From Prevotella sp. (GTDB lineage: Bacteria > Bacteroidota > Bacteroidia > Bacteroidales > Bacteroidaceae): a DNA stretch of 64,000 nucleotides. The stretch lies in contig JAKVJW010000006.1 of NCBI GenBank assembly GCA_022486815.1, positions 1 to 64,000 of the forward strand, in the 5' to 3' direction. Below are positions 40,248 to 49,833 of the stretch, in pieces; the first letter of the stretch is position 1, and every line of letters starts with the position of its first letter. The notes beneath the pieces are model-generated. The model did not search any database. It saw nothing but the letters and a program-made list of their open reading frames with translations, and was not told the DNA's origin. Made by a program: the position numbers and the translations under genes.

Positions 40248-40679
40248 ATGAAAAGAATATTATTTTTATTTTTTATATTTGTGATAGGTGGATTGGTTCC
40301 TGTTTTTGGTCATGATGGCTTTAATCCTGAACGCTGGCAGGCGGAGATGGAACAATATATTGTAGCCAAAGCGGGTTTAACACCTTTGGAAGCATCTGAA
40401 TTCTTCCCTGTTTACAGGGAATGGAAAGAGAAGGAGAGGGGATATTTTGACCAACTCCGGTTTTATCGTCATATTAATGTCAATGATCCTCATGTTTGTG
40501 CAGAAGCTATATATAAGCGCGATGAGATTGATTTGAATATCAAGAAGTTACAACAGATCTATCATAAAAAATTCCTGAAAATCCTTCCTGCAACAAAGGT
40601 GTATCAAATTATTCGTGCTGAAGATGAATTTCATCGTCAATCTTTCAGAAAATTTATCTTTCAAGGTGGCGATAAATAA
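40248..40679 (+). CDS. Periplasmic helical protein (Spy/CpxP-like), ECF operon
   Basis: Signal peptide ..GGLVPVFGHDG; KAGLTPLEASEFFPVYREWKEKERGYF. Confidence 0.6.
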   Translation: MKRILFLFFIFVIGGLVPVFGHDGFNPERWQAEMEQYIVAKAGLTPLEASEFFPVYREWKEKERGYFDQLRFYRHINVNDPHVCAEAIYKRDEIDLNIKKLQQIYHKKFLKILPATKVYQIIRAEDEFHRQSFRKFIFQGGDK

Positions 40680-40680
40680 T

Positions 40681-41036
40681 TAACCCGTTGACGGAATTAA
40701 TTTAGTGCTAACCTCATTACCGCAGTTTGGAAACCTCATTACCGTAGTTTGGAAACCTCATTACCACAGCTTGGAAACCTCATTACCACAGCTTGGAAAC
40801 CTCATTACCACAGCTTGGAAACCTCATTACCACAGCTTGGAAACCTCATTACCACAGCTTGGAAACCTCATTACCGCAGCTTGGAAACCTCATTACCACA
40901 GCTTGGAAACCTTATTACCACAGCTTGGTAATTACGGATTATGTATGGTTTAAAGGCTGAATGGTATAAGTCGCTTAAAATCAGATATATGTACAATTAG
41001 TTAGATCTGTTTTTCCTTCATGTTTAATTTAGTTCA
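40681..41036. repeat. Modular intergenic repeat element, long form (10 x 22 bp core)
   Basis: Head TAACCCGTTGACGGAATTAATTTAGTGCTA, core array, and tail GGTAATTACGGATTATGT...AGATATATGTACAATT...TTCATGTTTAATT, all matched in order at 57251-57452. Confidence 0.75.
40715..40934. repeat. Tandem repeat, ten 22-bp units of CATTACCACAGCTTGGAAACCT
   Basis: Units 3-7 and 9 identical; units 1, 2, 8, 10 diverged; last unit ends GGTAATTA. Confidence 0.97.
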
Positions 41037-41082
41037 TTGCATGTTACTGGGTAAAAAACTTTTCAGTATTGATTGTTTTTTG

Positions 41083-41090
41083 TAACTTTG
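41083..41090 (+). promoter_or_regulatory. Putative TAACTTTG -7 element
   Basis: TAACTTTG in the long leader upstream of the TonB-receptor operon. Confidence 0.35.
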
Positions 41091-41487
41091 CCATTTTGTA
41101 TCTAAAAATCAATGGGTTCAGTATATCGGGGTTACCATAGCGAATGACAGAAGAGGAGATAGGGATGCTTAAAAACTGCTATTCTATCGTGTCTGGATAA
41201 CGTGTTTATAGATACGTCAATGGGGTTTATTGCTTTATAGTTACAAAAAACAATGTAAATGTTTATCTTTGTTAAAAATAATTTGAATAGATAGGGGTAT
41301 TTCAGGATTTCTTTGTTTTTATATATGAATAGTGAGTACATGCATCTTGAAGTGATTTGATTTAACCATGGCATATATTACTATGGCGGCGTGTAATCAA
41401 GGTGATAATCATTTTTACGGCCTCTTGTCTGTGAAGTGAATGAAGGCTAAACTTTTACGGTTGATTTTGGACAATTAAATTTTTAAA

Positions 41488-41656
41488 ATGAGAAAGTTGT
41501 TTTTTTGTATATTCCTTTTGTGCTGTGATTTATTTGTAAATGCACAAGGTAAGAAGTGTGGTGTTAATAGTAGCAATCAATTTAAGCAAACCTTCTGGTG
41601 ATATAGATGTCCAAGATGTCAAAAGGTTTTATCAAACATTAATGATTAAAGTATAG
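41488..41656 (+). pseudogene. Frameshifted small secreted-protein gene or remnant preceding the TonB receptor
   Basis: Frame 1: MRKLFFCIFLLCCDLFVNAQGKKCGVNSSNQFKQTFW* (41488-41601). +1 frame: ...VVLIVAINLSKPSGDIDVQDVKRFYQTLMIKV* ending at 41656, abutting the receptor ATG. Confidence 0.45.
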
Positions 41657-43810
41657 ATGAACGTAAAAAGATTGGTATTAGTATCTTATTGTATGTTACT
41701 AGTAGGTATCATGCCTAAGTTATATGCCCAAAAACAAAAAGAAAAGTTAGGGGTAGATTCTATTAGTAAGGTAAAAATCAAAAAGGATAAAAAGTATGCT
41801 AAAGAAGTACATATTTCTGAAGTCGTAGTTTCGTCGAAGAAAAAAAATGACAATGTTACCAGTACCGTTGTCGGATTGCAGAGCCTTACGGGAGATGAGA
41901 TCAATAAGGTCCCGGCACTGATGGGTGAAGTAGATGTGGTGAAAGCCATACAATTATTGCCTGGAGTGCAGGTGCCGTCTGAAGGGAGTTGTGGATTCAA
42001 TGTTCGTGGTGGTACGATAGACCAGAATCTGATCCTTCTCGATAATGTGAATATTTATAATGCATCTCACATGTTTGGTTTCTTTTCTGTGTTCAATAAT
42101 GATGCGGTTCAAAGTGCTGACTTGTATAAAGGAGATCTGCCTATAAAATATGGAGGGAGACTATCGTCATTGTTAGATGTTAAACTAAAAGATGATTCTC
42201 CGGAAAAGGTAACAGGGAAAGGAGGTATAGGCCTGATCTCAAGCAGAATCACTGTTGAAGGACCTTTAGGGGGGAAAACTTCGTGGCTTGTCAGTGCCAG
42301 ACGTAGTTATGCAGACCTGTTTCTTAGGATGTCGTCTGATCCGGATAAGAAGAATGAATATCTTTATTTTTATGATATTGATGCGAAAATGTCACATCGT
42401 TTTTCTTTAAGGGATAAGTTTTATCTGAATATTTATAATGGTTATGACAGGTTTATTTCTCCATTTGGGAAGATCGGTTATGGCAACTCTTTGATTTCGG
42501 GTTGTTGGAATCATATCTTTTCTGATCATCTGTTTTCGAAATTATCACTGAATTACAGTCGGTATAAGTATGATCTGGAATGGACTGTTACCGGAGCAAA
42601 GGTAGACTGGATGTCGGATATTCAGGATATGGAGTTACGCTGGGATTTCAGTCATGTTCTTTCTGATAAGATAAAGATGACTTATGGGATCTCTTCTGTT
42701 TTTCATTCGTTCAATCCCGCATATATCACGCGTCCGGGATATCCGGATTTCAGAATGCAGCGCTCTTACGCCCTTGAGCATAATTTGTATATAGGATTGG
42801 AACAAATGATCAACCAGCATCTCTCACTCAAATATGGTGCACGTCTGACGGCTTTCCGGAATATAGGGAAAGGCCTGGTTTATGACTATGATCAGAACTA
42901 TCAGGCAGTCGGATCTCATGAGTATAAGAGTGGAAAGATATACCATACTTATATACGTCCTGAGTTTAGGGCCAGTGCTGTATATCTGTTAGATGAGAAA
43001 TCTTCATTGAAAGCATGTTTCTCTCATAATGTACAGTTCTTGCAAATGGCAAATAATTCAGATTCGGGTTCACCTTTTGATTTATGGTTCCCTGCCAGTC
43101 CGAATATCAAACCGCAAGAGGCAAATCTTTATTCTTTTGGTTATTTCAGGAATTTTCATCATAATGCTATAGAAACTTCTGCAGAAGTGTATTATAAAAA
43201 GATGAGAAATGTAATTGATTTTAAGGATAATGCCCAATTACTCTTCAATGAAAAACTTGATGGTGAGGTTCGCACAGGGACTGGAAAATCGTATGGAATA
43301 GAACTGATGGTGAAGAAGAATACAGGGCGTCTGACCGGTTTCGTGAATTATACTCTGGCACGTACAGAGCGGACCATTCCCGGAATTAATAATGGAGAGA
43401 CCTATCTGGCTCCTTCAGACAAAACACATAGCGTGAATATTCTTGCTTCATACCAGTTGAATAAAAAATGGGATTTTTCTGCTGAATGGGTTTTTTCAAC
43501 AGGAACACCAGTGACATACCCTACAGGACGTTTTGAAATTAATGGTGAGTATTATCCGATATATTCCGGGCGTAGCAGAGAGCGGAAGAAACCATACCAC
43601 CGTCTGGATGTTTCTGCTACATACCATCCACACTCTGAATCTAAGAAGTGGAATCATGGAGAATGGGTCTTTTCTATATACAACATCTATTGGCACAAGA
43701 ACCCATGGATGACATATTATGATCAAAACACAAATGACGGATTTCCTCATGCTAAGATGATTTATCTTTTCGGGGCTGTTCCTTCAGTTACATATAATTT
43801 TAAGTTCTAA
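41657..43810 (+). CDS. TonB-dependent receptor
   Basis: Plug: VVKAIQLLPGVQVPSEGSCGFNVRGGTIDQNLILLDNVNIYNASHMFGFFSVFN; beta-barrel ending SVTYNFKF. Confidence 0.92.
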   Translation: MNVKRLVLVSYCMLLVGIMPKLYAQKQKEKLGVDSISKVKIKKDKKYAKEVHISEVVVSSKKKNDNVTSTVVGLQSLTGDEINKVPALMGEVDVVKAIQLLPGVQVPSEGSCGFNVRGGTIDQNLILLDNVNIYNASHMFGFFSVFNNDAVQSADLYKGDLPIKYGGRLSSLLDVKLKDDSPEKVTGKGGIGLISSRITVEGPLGGKTSWLVSARRSYADLFLRMSSDPDKKNEYLYFYDIDAKMSHRFSLRDKFYLNIYNGYDRFISPFGKIGYGNSLISGCWNHIFSDHLFSKLSLNYSRYKYDLEWTVTGAKVDWMSDIQDMELRWDFSHVLSDKIKMTYGISSVFHSFNPAYITRPGYPDFRMQRSYALEHNLYIGLEQMINQHLSLKYGARLTAFRNIGKGLVYDYDQNYQAVGSHEYKSGKIYHTYIRPEFRASAVYLLDEKSSLKACFSHNVQFLQMANNSDSGSPFDLWFPASPNIKPQEANLYSFGYFRNFHHNAIETSAEVYYKKMRNVIDFKDNAQLLFNEKLDGEVRTGTGKSYGIELMVKKNTGRLTGFVNYTLARTERTIPGINNGETYLAPSDKTHSVNILASYQLNKKWDFSAEWVFSTGTPVTYPTGRFEINGEYYPIYSGRSRERKKPYHRLDVSATYHPHSESKKWNHGEWVFSIYNIYWHKNPWMTYYDQNTNDGFPHAKMIYLFGAVPSVTYNFKF

Positions 43811-44731
43811 ATGGTATCAAAGATGAAAACAAGGATAGTAAAATTCATATTAAAGACAATGATCGTATTTGTATCTATCATTTCATTGGATTCCTGCATA
43901 GAAGATACAACAATACCGACAACGGACTCTGCGTATGTACCGGTCATCTATGGTGCGATTACGGATCAGAATATCAGACAGGAGATACAGATTACCAGTT
44001 CAAGAGGATATTTTGATAAAAAGGAGAATGCCAGGATTTCTGATGCACATGTAGTTCTTAGTGAAGATAGTGCTGCCATACATCATACTTCCATTCTGCT
44101 TCAAGACTCTGTGGGTAGTGGTATTTATAAGACAAAAGACAAGATGCGAGGTAAACCCGGTTGGACCTATAGTCTTAAAGTTACAATGGATTTCAATCAT
44201 GATGGTAGTGTCAAAACGTATACAGCAGAGAGCAAAATGCCGAAGAAAGTGAATCTTGACTCTTTAGATATTAAAAAGATAAAAGAAGGCGACTATACGA
44301 TGTACACGGTGAACATCAGTGCAGTAGATCCTAAGGAAGACAATTATTATTTCGGGAAATATTATTTAAACGGGAAATACTATAATACGATAAGCAAATA
44401 TATCCTGTTTGATGATATGAGCCTTAATGGTCAGAATATACGAGATTTGTCAATAGATTATTTCTTTGACAAGACCAATAAGGATAAGTTTAGTGATGAT
44501 GATGCCAAGGATATGATTTTTATGTCATCTGGTGATAACCTTACACTCCAAGTCAGCAATGTCAATAAGGATTATTGGGATTTTATATCTGATTGTATTA
44601 ACCAGAAGAATGGTTCCAATCCTATGTTCGGAGGTCCGGCTACGAATATTTCAACTAATATTACGAATGGTGCACGTGGTTTCTTTACGGCTTATTGCAT
44701 ATCGTCTGCAAGTGCCGTTGCTCCAAACTGA
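43811..44731 (+). CDS. DUF4249-type lipoprotein partner of the TonB receptor
   Basis: SLDSCIEDTTIPTTDSAYVPVIYGAITDQNIRQEIQITSSRGYFDKKENARISDAHVVLSED. Confidence 0.82.
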   Translation: MVSKMKTRIVKFILKTMIVFVSIISLDSCIEDTTIPTTDSAYVPVIYGAITDQNIRQEIQITSSRGYFDKKENARISDAHVVLSEDSAAIHHTSILLQDSVGSGIYKTKDKMRGKPGWTYSLKVTMDFNHDGSVKTYTAESKMPKKVNLDSLDIKKIKEGDYTMYTVNISAVDPKEDNYYFGKYYLNGKYYNTISKYILFDDMSLNGQNIRDLSIDYFFDKTNKDKFSDDDAKDMIFMSSGDNLTLQVSNVNKDYWDFISDCINQKNGSNPMFGGPATNISTNITNGARGFFTAYCISSASAVAPN

Positions 44732-44761
44732 TAGAATAAAATAGAAATCTTATTATACGAT

Positions 44762-44800
44762 ACGATAAAAGGATCCTGTTTCTGGGATCCTTTTTATCGT
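44762..44800. terminator. Bidirectional terminator
   Basis: ACGATAAAAGGATCC-tgtttctg-GGATCCTTTTTATCGT between convergent genes. Confidence 0.85.
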
Positions 44801-44874
44801 TATATGCGTATATTTTATATAAGTCAGCAAGAACTGTTGACGGTTGTCTATATAAGCGTATAGTAAGAGTAAAA

Positions 44875-46176
44875 TTACTTGAATATAAAACTGAGAATAA
44901 AGATGAGGCTCAGAACAATCAGAGTTGGATTCAAGGCTTTATATTTACCGGTGCAGAGTTTGATGATTACATAACTAAGGATTCCAAGAGTGATGCCGTC
45001 AGCAATGGAATAGCAGAGAACCATTGTTATCATTGTTATAAATGCAGGAAAGGCTTCACTGACTTCGCTGAGATCAATCTTCTTCATACTGTCAAGCATC
45101 AAGACACCTACCAATACTAAAGCTCCACTGGTAGCTGCACTTGGGATAATCAGAAATATTGGACTTAAGAACAGACTGATTAGAAACAGAATGCCTACAA
45201 CAAAACTTGTAACACCACTTTTCCCGCCTTCAGCAATTCCACTTGCGCTTTCGATATAAGTCGTAATGGTCGAACATCCAAGAAATGATCCGCAGGTCGT
45301 ACCTATAGCGTCGCTCATCATAGCCTGTTTTACGTGTGGTATGGAACCGTCAGGTCTTACGATACCCGTCTTTTCTGCTAATCCGACTAAAGTACCAACG
45401 GTATCAAAGATATTAACGATAAGTAATGTGAAAACGGTAATGACGGTTTGGAAATTCATCAATCCGGAAAAATCAAATTTACAGAACACTGGAGCAAGAC
45501 TTTGAGGAGCACTCACTGGCAGCCAGTCTTTTGTAAAGGTAGTTACTCCAAAAGGTATACCTATGATTGTAGTAAGTATGATGCTGTAGAACAGAGAGCC
45601 CTTTACCTTTCTTGCCATCAAAACAGAACTTAGAAGTATAGCAATTACACCAAGTAACATCGGTTTGGTGAAATCTCCAAGTCCGACAAATGTACCCGGT
45701 TTGGCAACGATGATACCCGCATTTTTTAGACCGATGAAGGCTATGAACATACCTATACCCGTACTGATGGCATATCGCAGGTTTTGCGGTATAGAGTTTA
45801 ATATCAGTTCTCGGATATTAAGGAATGTGATCAGGAGGAAAATGATACCCTCGATAAGCATAATGGCAAGGGACTGTTGCCAAGTGTAACCGAGTGCCTG
45901 GCACATGGTATAGGCAAAGAAGGCATTCAGTCCCATCGATGGTGCCTGCGCAAAGGGCAGTTTAGCCATAAAGGCCAATAGAAGAGTGGCTATAGCAGCT
46001 GCAATGACTGTACCCGTAAAGAGTGCTGCTTTGTCCATGCCAGTGGTTGAGAGAATAGCCGGATTGACGGCCAGGATGTAACTCATTGTAAGGAAGGTCG
46101 TGGCACCGGCTACAACCTCGGTCTTCATGTTCATACTTTTGGGATCAAATCCCAAAGCCTTTTCGAAAAATTTCAT
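44875..46176 (-). CDS. NCS2-family (AzgA-like) purine permease
   Basis: MKFFEKALGFDPKSMNMKTEVVAGATTFLTMSYILAVNPAIL; AQAPSMGLNAFFAYT. Confidence 0.93.
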   Translation of the reverse strand: MKFFEKALGFDPKSMNMKTEVVAGATTFLTMSYILAVNPAILSTTGMDKAALFTGTVIAAAIATLLLAFMAKLPFAQAPSMGLNAFFAYTMCQALGYTWQQSLAIMLIEGIIFLLITFLNIRELILNSIPQNLRYAISTGIGMFIAFIGLKNAGIIVAKPGTFVGLGDFTKPMLLGVIAILLSSVLMARKVKGSLFYSIILTTIIGIPFGVTTFTKDWLPVSAPQSLAPVFCKFDFSGLMNFQTVITVFTLLIVNIFDTVGTLVGLAEKTGIVRPDGSIPHVKQAMMSDAIGTTCGSFLGCSTITTYIESASGIAEGGKSGVTSFVVGILFLISLFLSPIFLIIPSAATSGALVLVGVLMLDSMKKIDLSEVSEAFPAFITMITMVLCYSIADGITLGILSYVIIKLCTGKYKALNPTLIVLSLIFILSFIFK

Positions 46177-46249
46177 TTGTTAAATATATTGCTGTAATTA
46201 TTAGGTGTTCAACAGGTTAAAAACTAATAGCATATTTCTGAAAAGTAAC

Positions 46250-47077
46250 TTATAAAACTTTGTCAACAGGAGTTTTCTCTTTCAGCCAGTCATCAAGGAT
46301 CTTGCGAGCAATGCTTAGTTTTTCGGGTATAGTCGGAAGATTGTCCTTTGAAAACCAGTTGCCATAATTCAGTTCTTCTTTTTGCAGATGAATATCTCCA
46401 CTTACGTAATCAGCATTGTATCCTACCATTAATCCACAAGGGTAGGGCCACGGCTGTGATCCGAAATAACGAAGATTTGTGATTTTTAAAGAAGTCTCTT
46501 CTTTTACTTCCCGATAGACTGCATCTTCAAGGGTTTCTCCGGTTTCCACGAAACCGGCTACTAATCCGTAAAAGTTAGTCCTGAAATTGCGGGCCTGAAC
46601 CAAAAGGACTTTATCATCACGATGGATAAGTACTATGACTGCAGTAGCTAACTGTGGCCATACTTCCTTACCGCAATTCGTACATCTTTTACTAATATTA
46701 GTATGCATTTTCATCGGGGAGCCGCAAACGCCACAGAATTGTGTGTTCTTATCCCAATATAGGAGTTCACTACATTTTCCGGCTTCCATATACAAGTCAA
46801 GAGGTATCTTATAATAACTTGACCGTAGGCCACACATTTCGTAATGTGTATCATTGGTTATGGAACGATTGGGAAATTCTCGCAGCATGGTCTTGGAAGG
46901 GTCATCAATGCTGAAGGTCTTGATTTCCGTGCCATCACTCATTGGAGCAATATTCATGATGTGAGTCCATGGCTTAGTAAGTACCGGTGATTCTTCAGAA
47001 CAGGGAATGGTATAGTGACCATCTGCATATTTCTCAAGTAGGATATCACTTTTACAAAATATGAACCAGTATTTCAT
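46250..47077 (-). CDS. nudC: NADH pyrophosphatase (Nudix)
   Basis: Zinc ribbon CGVCGSPMKMHTNISKRCTNCG; Nudix GFVETGETLEDAVYREVKEET; SQPWPYPCGLM. Confidence 0.92.
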   Translation of the reverse strand: MKYWFIFCKSDILLEKYADGHYTIPCSEESPVLTKPWTHIMNIAPMSDGTEIKTFSIDDPSKTMLREFPNRSITNDTHYEMCGLRSSYYKIPLDLYMEAGKCSELLYWDKNTQFCGVCGSPMKMHTNISKRCTNCGKEVWPQLATAVIVLIHRDDKVLLVQARNFRTNFYGLVAGFVETGETLEDAVYREVKEETSLKITNLRYFGSQPWPYPCGLMVGYNADYVSGDIHLQKEELNYGNWFSKDNLPTIPEKLSIARKILDDWLKEKTPVDKVL

Positions 47078-47124
47078 TTCTGATATATTTTATTTAGAAA
47101 AAATTCCTTGATGAATTGAAAATT

Positions 47125-48891
47125 TTATTTTTCTTCTGCAGCTGTAAGAGGTTTTCCAAAAAGCAGAGCCTTATCACGGGCAATAGCTGGTTTTACCCAG
47201 TTCTCAGGGATAAAACGCCAATTATCATGTGCCTTGGGGTCTAAGGTCCCGGCCTTTTCGATTTCCTTCATCAGATAGTACCGTTGATCTTCTTTACTTT
47301 GAAAAATAATACGTCCTTTCAGTTCTTTATGAGGTATTCCAGCACCCTTAGTCAGAAGTTCACCACCTCCGTTTCCCCGGTAACTGTTCATGGCTACTTT
47401 ATACCATTTTTTCAAGTTAAAAGGTTGTCCGTTACTCATCTGGAGAATATGGACTTTCTGTCCGTTCGGTTTGGTTACGTCCACTGTATAATCGATGCCC
47501 ACGGCTGAATCGAAATTGAAGGCCAGATTCTTGAACAAGTATCTTTCGGCGCCATTATCATGGTGATCACTGAGAAGCATGATATGGTCATCAGGACTTT
47601 TCATCGTGTTAGCCCAGAGGTCATAGCTCATTTCCAGGTATTTGCGGATTTCATTACCTGTCATGCGAACCGTATAAATCTGATTTTCGTATCGGTATAG
47701 GTTAAAGAGATCACTTACATGAATATCTCCTTTCCGGATGCTTGTATCGAAAGATAATGGGGCGTTGAAGGAGATGTCTGCGCCTGTAATCTTCAACTGT
47801 AAATCCTGAATAAAGTCAGAGAAGGGTGCGCTTCCAAAATAGCAGTCACGAGTATATATACTATGTGCAAAGGTGCCGATTTTCCGGTCTACAAATTTCT
47901 TTACACTGTCTATATCCGGTTGGAAATGCCGGATAAAATCGGCGTCCGTTTTTTCATTACAAACATTGACCAACTGACCTGTCACCTTTGTGTTTAGTGT
48001 TGTTGGGTTTGTTTCGTCTGAAACAGTAACAGAAATCTGTGCATCACTCACATAGAGGGCATTGCAACTTGGATCCAGACAAAGCACGTTTTTACCTGTA
48101 ATGGCATTTTTGACAATATCCTGATGCAGAGTATGGTCATGACCATAGAGGATAAGATCAAACCCAGGGACTTTTCGGGCTACTTCCATAGATGCATTTT
48201 CATCAAATTTCTCGTTTTGTATTCCTCCTTCTTTTCCACTGTGGAAAAGACCGATAATCAGATTGGGATGTTCGTGGGTTTGCAGATAATTTATCCAGTA
48301 GCGGCAGGATTTTACCATATTATCAAAGCGTAGTCCACTCCATAAATGCTCATTAAGCCAATTGGGAATTGCATCTGTCAGCATGCCTAGGACTGCGATC
48401 TTTATTCCGTTGCGCTTGATAATAGTATAAGGATGGACATAAGGCTGTGCAGTCTTTGTAGAGACAATATTTGCTCCGAGGATCGGGCATTTTACTTCTC
48501 TGAACCATTTATCATAGACAGCATGTCCTGTTTCTATATCATGGTTACCCACAGTTTCCGCATCATAATGCATATAGTTTACTACACTGGCAGCAATATT
48601 CGGAACTTCAGTTTTGACATAGTTGTAATAGTAGCAAATAGGTTGACCTTGAAGAATATCACCGTTATCCAATAGGATAAGGCGGTTGCCATATATGGCC
48701 CTCAAAGAATCCACATAAGTAATAACCCGGGCTAATGAGCCTTCTTTTGGCTTATGGTTGGTAAAATCGTAGGGGAAGAAACTTCCATGAACATCACTTG
48801 TCTCAATAATTCGCAGACTGACAGTCTTCGTTTGTGCCATAGTTGGTATACTTAGTAGGATTGCCAGAAAGCCAATAATCATCTTTTTCAT
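47125..48891 (-). CDS. Secreted bifunctional metallophosphatase/5'-nucleotidase
   Basis: LRIIETSDVHGSFFPYDF; LLDNGDILQGQP; AETVGNHDIETG; LYGHDHTLH; YRGNGGGELLTKGAGI. Confidence 0.92.
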   Translation of the reverse strand: MKKMIIGFLAILLSIPTMAQTKTVSLRIIETSDVHGSFFPYDFTNHKPKEGSLARVITYVDSLRAIYGNRLILLDNGDILQGQPICYYYNYVKTEVPNIAASVVNYMHYDAETVGNHDIETGHAVYDKWFREVKCPILGANIVSTKTAQPYVHPYTIIKRNGIKIAVLGMLTDAIPNWLNEHLWSGLRFDNMVKSCRYWINYLQTHEHPNLIIGLFHSGKEGGIQNEKFDENASMEVARKVPGFDLILYGHDHTLHQDIVKNAITGKNVLCLDPSCNALYVSDAQISVTVSDETNPTTLNTKVTGQLVNVCNEKTDADFIRHFQPDIDSVKKFVDRKIGTFAHSIYTRDCYFGSAPFSDFIQDLQLKITGADISFNAPLSFDTSIRKGDIHVSDLFNLYRYENQIYTVRMTGNEIRKYLEMSYDLWANTMKSPDDHIMLLSDHHDNGAERYLFKNLAFNFDSAVGIDYTVDVTKPNGQKVHILQMSNGQPFNLKKWYKVAMNSYRGNGGGELLTKGAGIPHKELKGRIIFQSKEDQRYYLMKEIEKAGTLDPKAHDNWRFIPENWVKPAIARDKALLFGKPLTAAEEK

Positions 48892-48990
48892 CTGACATTT
48901 TTTGATTACTCTGCAAAAGTACTAAATATTGTTGGATTTGGTATACTTTTTGTAGGATATATTATCGTAATTTAAGGAGGATATCAGAAG

Positions 48991-49722
48991 ATGGCATTTA
49001 TAGATTATTATAAGATTTTGGGAGTCAGCAAGAGCATTCCTCAAAAGGATGTTCGTGAGGCTTACTTGAAAAGAGTGAAACAATTTCATCCGGATCTGCA
49101 TCCGGATGATCCTAAGGCAAAAGCCAAGTTTCAAGCTTTGAATGAAGCCTATGAGGTTATTTCTGATCCCAAAAAGCGTACTAAATACGATAAGTACGGC
49201 GAGCAGTGGCGTAATGCAGATGCTTTCGACCAAACTGGTAGTACAAGTGGTTTTGGTCAAGGTTCTTCGGGGGCTAATCCTTTTGAAGGATTTGACTTTA
49301 ACAGTTTTGGTGGCGGTAACGGTTTTTCTGATTTCTTTGAGGATCTATTTGGTGGAGGCGGACGGCATGCACGATTCCATACTTCAAATGGCTTTAATGA
49401 GAGATTTGACGGATTTGGAAATGCCGGTTTTGGCAGTACACGACAAAGTTCAGGTGAGATGAATGCGAAGGTCAATATAGACCTATATACAGCTTTATTG
49501 GGTGGTGAGATTCTTATCCAGTTGAGTAATGGTCATAAGATAAAACTCAGAATCAAGCCGGAGACGCAGAATGGTGCAAAGGTGCGTGTGCGTGGAAAGG
49601 GATATGATCGAGGAGATGGTACATACGGAGATTTGATCATTACGTACAATGTAAAGCTTCCGGTACATCTGACAGAACATCAGAAGATGTTACTTAGACA
49701 GATGCAACAGGGTAAAGTCTGA
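48991..49722 (+). CDS. DnaJ/CbpA-like J-domain protein
   Basis: DYYKILGVSKSIPQKDVREAYLKRVKQFHPDLHPDD; G/F-rich linker; C-terminal domain fragment. Confidence 0.93.
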   Translation: MAFIDYYKILGVSKSIPQKDVREAYLKRVKQFHPDLHPDDPKAKAKFQALNEAYEVISDPKKRTKYDKYGEQWRNADAFDQTGSTSGFGQGSSGANPFEGFDFNSFGGGNGFSDFFEDLFGGGGRHARFHTSNGFNERFDGFGNAGFGSTRQSSGEMNAKVNIDLYTALLGGEILIQLSNGHKIKLRIKPETQNGAKVRVRGKGYDRGDGTYGDLIITYNVKLPVHLTEHQKMLLRQMQQGKV

Positions 49723-49833
49723 GTGGGGTTCATGCGAAATGTCATCTGCTATGGCCTGCTATGATTTATCTGGATACGAATAGAACTTGGACTTATAATA
49801 ATGATCTTAACAGGAATTGTAATTGTTTGACGA

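Noticed and set aside
40715-40934. Possible CRISPR array
   Set aside because: Units are contiguous and nearly identical with no unique spacers, and no cas genes nearby.
40705-40953. Track ORFs (82 aa and 60 aa) of repeated SLPQLGNLITTAWKPHYH
   Set aside because: They are translations of the 22-bp tandem array. Unit length is not a multiple of three, so several frames stay open; no RBS or independent coding signal.
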